Source: Lactonifactor sp. BIOML-A5 (GTDB taxonomy: Bacteria > Bacillota > Clostridia > Lachnospirales > Lachnospiraceae). Taken from it: a stretch of DNA of 64,000 nt. Where the stretch lies: the NCBI RefSeq assembly GCF_009677585.1, contig NZ_WKYV01000015.1, positions 183,625 through 247,624 on the forward strand. The letters are read 5' to 3'. The notes below the pieces were generated by a model. It did not search any database, was not told the origin of the DNA, and saw nothing but the letters and a program-made list of their open reading frames with translations. The position numbers were made by a program, and so were the translations under genes. Shown piece after piece: positions 63,955-64,000 of the stretch; within the stretch, counting starts at the first letter, position 1; the number at the start of each line of letters is the position of its first letter.

Positions 63955-64000
63955 ATGGAAAAATTAGAACTGAAGTACCTTCAATGTCTGGCAGAGCTTT
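63955..64000 (+). CDS. Start of an unidentified CDS cut by the window end
   Basis: GGGAGAATG lies about 8 nt before ATG 63955, which opens a frame of 15 residues, MEKLELKYLQCLAEL, to the edge. The start resembles that of a LysR-type or other helix-turn-helix regulator, but the fragment is too short to decide. Confidence 0.5.
   Translation, partial: MEKLELKYLQCLAEL

Overview
The window looks like a chromosomal segment of a gut Clostridia species, most likely of the family Lachnospiraceae (Blautia or Ruminococcus-like); genus is inference. Reasons: a long two-headed 2-hydroxyacyl-CoA dehydratase-type activase, a galacto-N-biose/lacto-N-biose phosphorylase locus, a C_GCAxxG_C_C protein, a DegV protein, an LUD-domain protein, an SpoVB-type flippase, exported autolysins with about 20-residue cell-wall-binding repeats, strong AGGAGG ribosome binding sites, and a tmRNA with an ADENLALAA-type tag. 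No phage, insertion sequence, CRISPR array, rRNA or tRNA was seen.

Layout. 1-5031: a MacAB-type ABC exporter with two different HlyD-type adaptors around the ATPase gene, then the permease. 5081-8555: LUD protein (minus), DegV protein and arginyl-tRNA synthetase. 8657-13457: a membrane Ser/Thr kinase with TPR-like repeats that seems to start at ATT, an Ig-like exported membrane protein, and a HAD phosphatase fused to a CPBP membrane protease. 13645-19810: glutamate synthase gltB-gltD. 19873-27682: an AraC regulator, a GH112 phosphorylase, a cytoplasmic GH43 enzyme and a sugar ABC importer ending in a 55-residue membrane protein. A 13-bp motif shared by the two control regions ties this locus together. 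27790-28297: tmRNA with promoter and terminator. 28647-30200: an exported NlpC/P60 hydrolase. 30448-33410: LysR regulator divergent from an Old-Yellow-Enzyme/Fe-S/FAD oxidoreductase. 33653-35793: two-component system. 35973-39691: hisH, hisF, ung and a SpoVB/MurJ-type flippase. 39904-43234: a second two-component system with an ABC exporter of the peptide-antibiotic resistance type, visibly more AT-rich. 43321-47580: the giant activase (minus). 47810-50370: tgt, a YitT protein and yajC. 50590-55114: leuB-ilvD-ilvB behind a compact structured leader. 55229-59386: serC-serA, a 50-residue basic ORF, a DUF1015 protein and the C_GCAxxG_C_C protein. 59438-63710: two paralogous autolysins (minus). 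From 63955 a CDS runs off the end.

The genes combine core metabolism (ammonium assimilation, branched-chain amino acids, serine, tRNA charging and modification, trans-translation) with accessory envelope functions: three wall hydrolases, two exporters, two two-component systems and an extracytoplasmic kinase. The phosphorylase locus suggests growth on mucin or milk glycan disaccharides. I found no wholly unknown multi-gene system. The most unusual points are the ATT-initiated kinase with its partner genes, the HAD-CPBP fusion, a structured ribosome binding site in front of the activase, the shared operator of the GH112 locus, the leuB leader and two small ORFs. All product names come from reading motifs and family resemblance by eye; no search was run.
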